Shown one piece after another: positions 63,234-64,000 of a stretch of 64,000 nucleotides of DNA (the first letter of the stretch is position 1; every line of letters starts with the position of its first letter). The position numbers were made by a program, and so were the translations under genes. This DNA is from Nocardioides cavernae. Lineage in GTDB: Bacteria > Actinomycetota > Actinomycetes > Propionibacteriales > Nocardioidaceae. The stretch is from NCBI RefSeq assembly GCF_016907475.1, contig NZ_JAFBCA010000001.1, positions 1,054,001 through 1,118,000 of the forward strand. Direction: 5' to 3'. The notes beneath the pieces were generated by a model. That model saw only the letters and a program-made list of their open reading frames with translations, searched no databases and was not told the origin of the DNA.

Positions 63234-64000
63234 GTGAGCCAGCCCACCAAGCAACGTCCGCCCCAGGTCACCCTGGCCTCGGGCATCATCATGTTCTCCT
63301 CGGTGGTGGTGCTCCTGACCGCGTGGGAGCGAGTCACCACGCTCGGCTCGCTCGAGACGCAGGACGCCATCCGTGACGTTCTCGCCGACGCGCCGTTCTC
63401 CTCGCTCGGGCTCACCGTGTCGGGCACGACCGACCTGCTGCGGCTCTCGTGCATGGTCGCCGCGGCCTGCGCGTGCGCGACCGCGATCCTCGGCTGGTAC
63501 GTCCGCAAGCCCGACCGCTCCTCGCGCCTGGGCCTGACGCTGTTCGCGGTCGTCGTCTTCGTCGCCGGGTTCCCCGCCGGCGGCCTGGCGGGGTCGTTCG
63601 TCGCTGCGGGTGCAGCGATGCTCTGGATCCAGCCCGCCCGCGAGTGGTTCGCCACCGGCCGATGGACCCCGCCGAACCCGGCTCCGTCCAAGAACGCCGG
63701 TCGCGCCGACCGCGACGCGTCCGGACAGGCCGACCCGTGGGGCCGGCCGCCCGCCGGGAGCGACGAGCCCTCCACCCCGCAGTCCACTCCGCCCTCGGCC
63801 CCGTCCGACTCGCCGTCCGTCCCGCCGCCGGCCAGCCGGCCCTTCGGCGAGCCCGGTCCGCCCGCCCAGCAGCACCCCGTCGGCGGCCCCGCCGAGTCGC
63901 CGTACGGCCAGGCCTATCCGCCGCACCAGCCCGCCCCGGCGCCGTACGCCGCCCACCCCGCGCCGGACTGGCAGCGCCGCCAGCTGCTCCAGGCTCGTCC
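63234..64000 (+). CDS. Membrane protein with Pro-rich C-terminus, cut by the window edge
   Basis: An open frame runs from GTG 63234 to the window end with no stop (255 codons seen). It starts MSQPTKQRPPQVTLASGIIM, has about four hydrophobic segments (about 12-28, 72-92, 103-120 and 122-136), and then a long Pro/Ser/Gln-rich tail (from about residue 150). It is divergent from the ABC exporter. Tails of this kind occur in actinobacterial membrane proteins of unknown function. The 3' end lies outside the window. Confidence 0.75.
   Translation, partial: MSQPTKQRPPQVTLASGIIMFSSVVVLLTAWERVTTLGSLETQDAIRDVLADAPFSSLGLTVSGTTDLLRLSCMVAAACACATAILGWYVRKPDRSSRLGLTLFAVVVFVAGFPAGGLAGSFVAAGAAMLWIQPAREWFATGRWTPPNPAPSKNAGRADRDASGQADPWGRPPAGSDEPSTPQSTPPSAPSDSPSVPPPASRPFGEPGPPAQQHPVGGPAESPYGQAYPPHQPAPAPYAAHPAPDWQRRQLLQAR

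Overview
The window is about 64 kb of very GC-rich, densely coding DNA. It uses many GTG/TTG starts, has short intergenic gaps, and carries a dnaK-grpE-dnaJ-hspR operon with HAIR-type operators. Together with the protein families this points to the chromosome of an actinobacterium, most likely a Nocardioides-like member of Propionibacteriales (inference; no rRNA or tRNA gene is present to confirm it). I see no integrase, transposase, phage gene or CRISPR array.

Layout. 0-4.5 kb: a compact plus-strand cassette of two sucrase/ferredoxin-like [2Fe-2S] proteins, an 83-aa Asp/Thr/Gly repeat peptide, a translationally coupled JmjC/cupin-4 oxygenase that appears to start at CTG, and an EntS-like MFS exporter. 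This looks like a peptide-modification locus and is my best candidate for an undescribed system. 4.5-15 kb: an orphan T7SS-substrate-like pair, a small GTPase, an anchored exported protein, an MFS pump, M3 and M4 metallopeptidases, an SGNH hydrolase, a GNAT and a Dabb protein. 15-20 kb: the chaperone operon and its repressor HspR. 20-21.7 kb: a retron-like reverse transcriptase preceded by a hairpin-rich leader and followed by a small Cys/His protein. 21.7-31 kb: acyltransferase, aldo/keto reductase, Cys-rich pentapeptide protein, clpB with its own HAIR site and a divergent 33-aa membrane peptide, truncated haemoglobin, CPBP protease, a secreted metzincin and a DoxX protein.

31-44.6 kb and 51.8-55.6 kb: two acid-sugar loci. 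The first has an FAD-linked 2-hydroxyacid oxidase, an AEC carrier, a D-2-hydroxyacid dehydrogenase, an FMN 2-hydroxyacid oxidase, a galactarate/talarate-type dehydratase with its GntR regulator, a glucarate-dehydratase-like enzyme, a UspA protein and a tripartite tricarboxylate-type (TTT) importer with a divergent LysR regulator. The second has 5-dehydro-4-deoxyglucarate dehydratase, 2-oxoglutarate semialdehyde dehydrogenase and glucarate dehydratase. Together they would import aldarates and convert them through 5-dehydro-4-deoxyglucarate and 2-oxoglutarate semialdehyde to 2-oxoglutarate. An ArsR/SRPBCC gene pair inside the first locus is bracketed by copies of a 23-bp repeat.

44.7-64 kb: a soluble GAF histidine kinase, GNAT, FAD oxidoreductase, secreted M14 carboxypeptidase, small membrane proteins, an HSL-type esterase, a CYP152-type P450 peroxygenase, a YihY/BrkB membrane protein, a PfkB kinase with an isochorismatase-like hydrolase, an ABC-2 type exporter, and the start of a membrane protein that runs off the right edge. 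Many convergent gene ends carry strong inverted repeats that serve as terminators.
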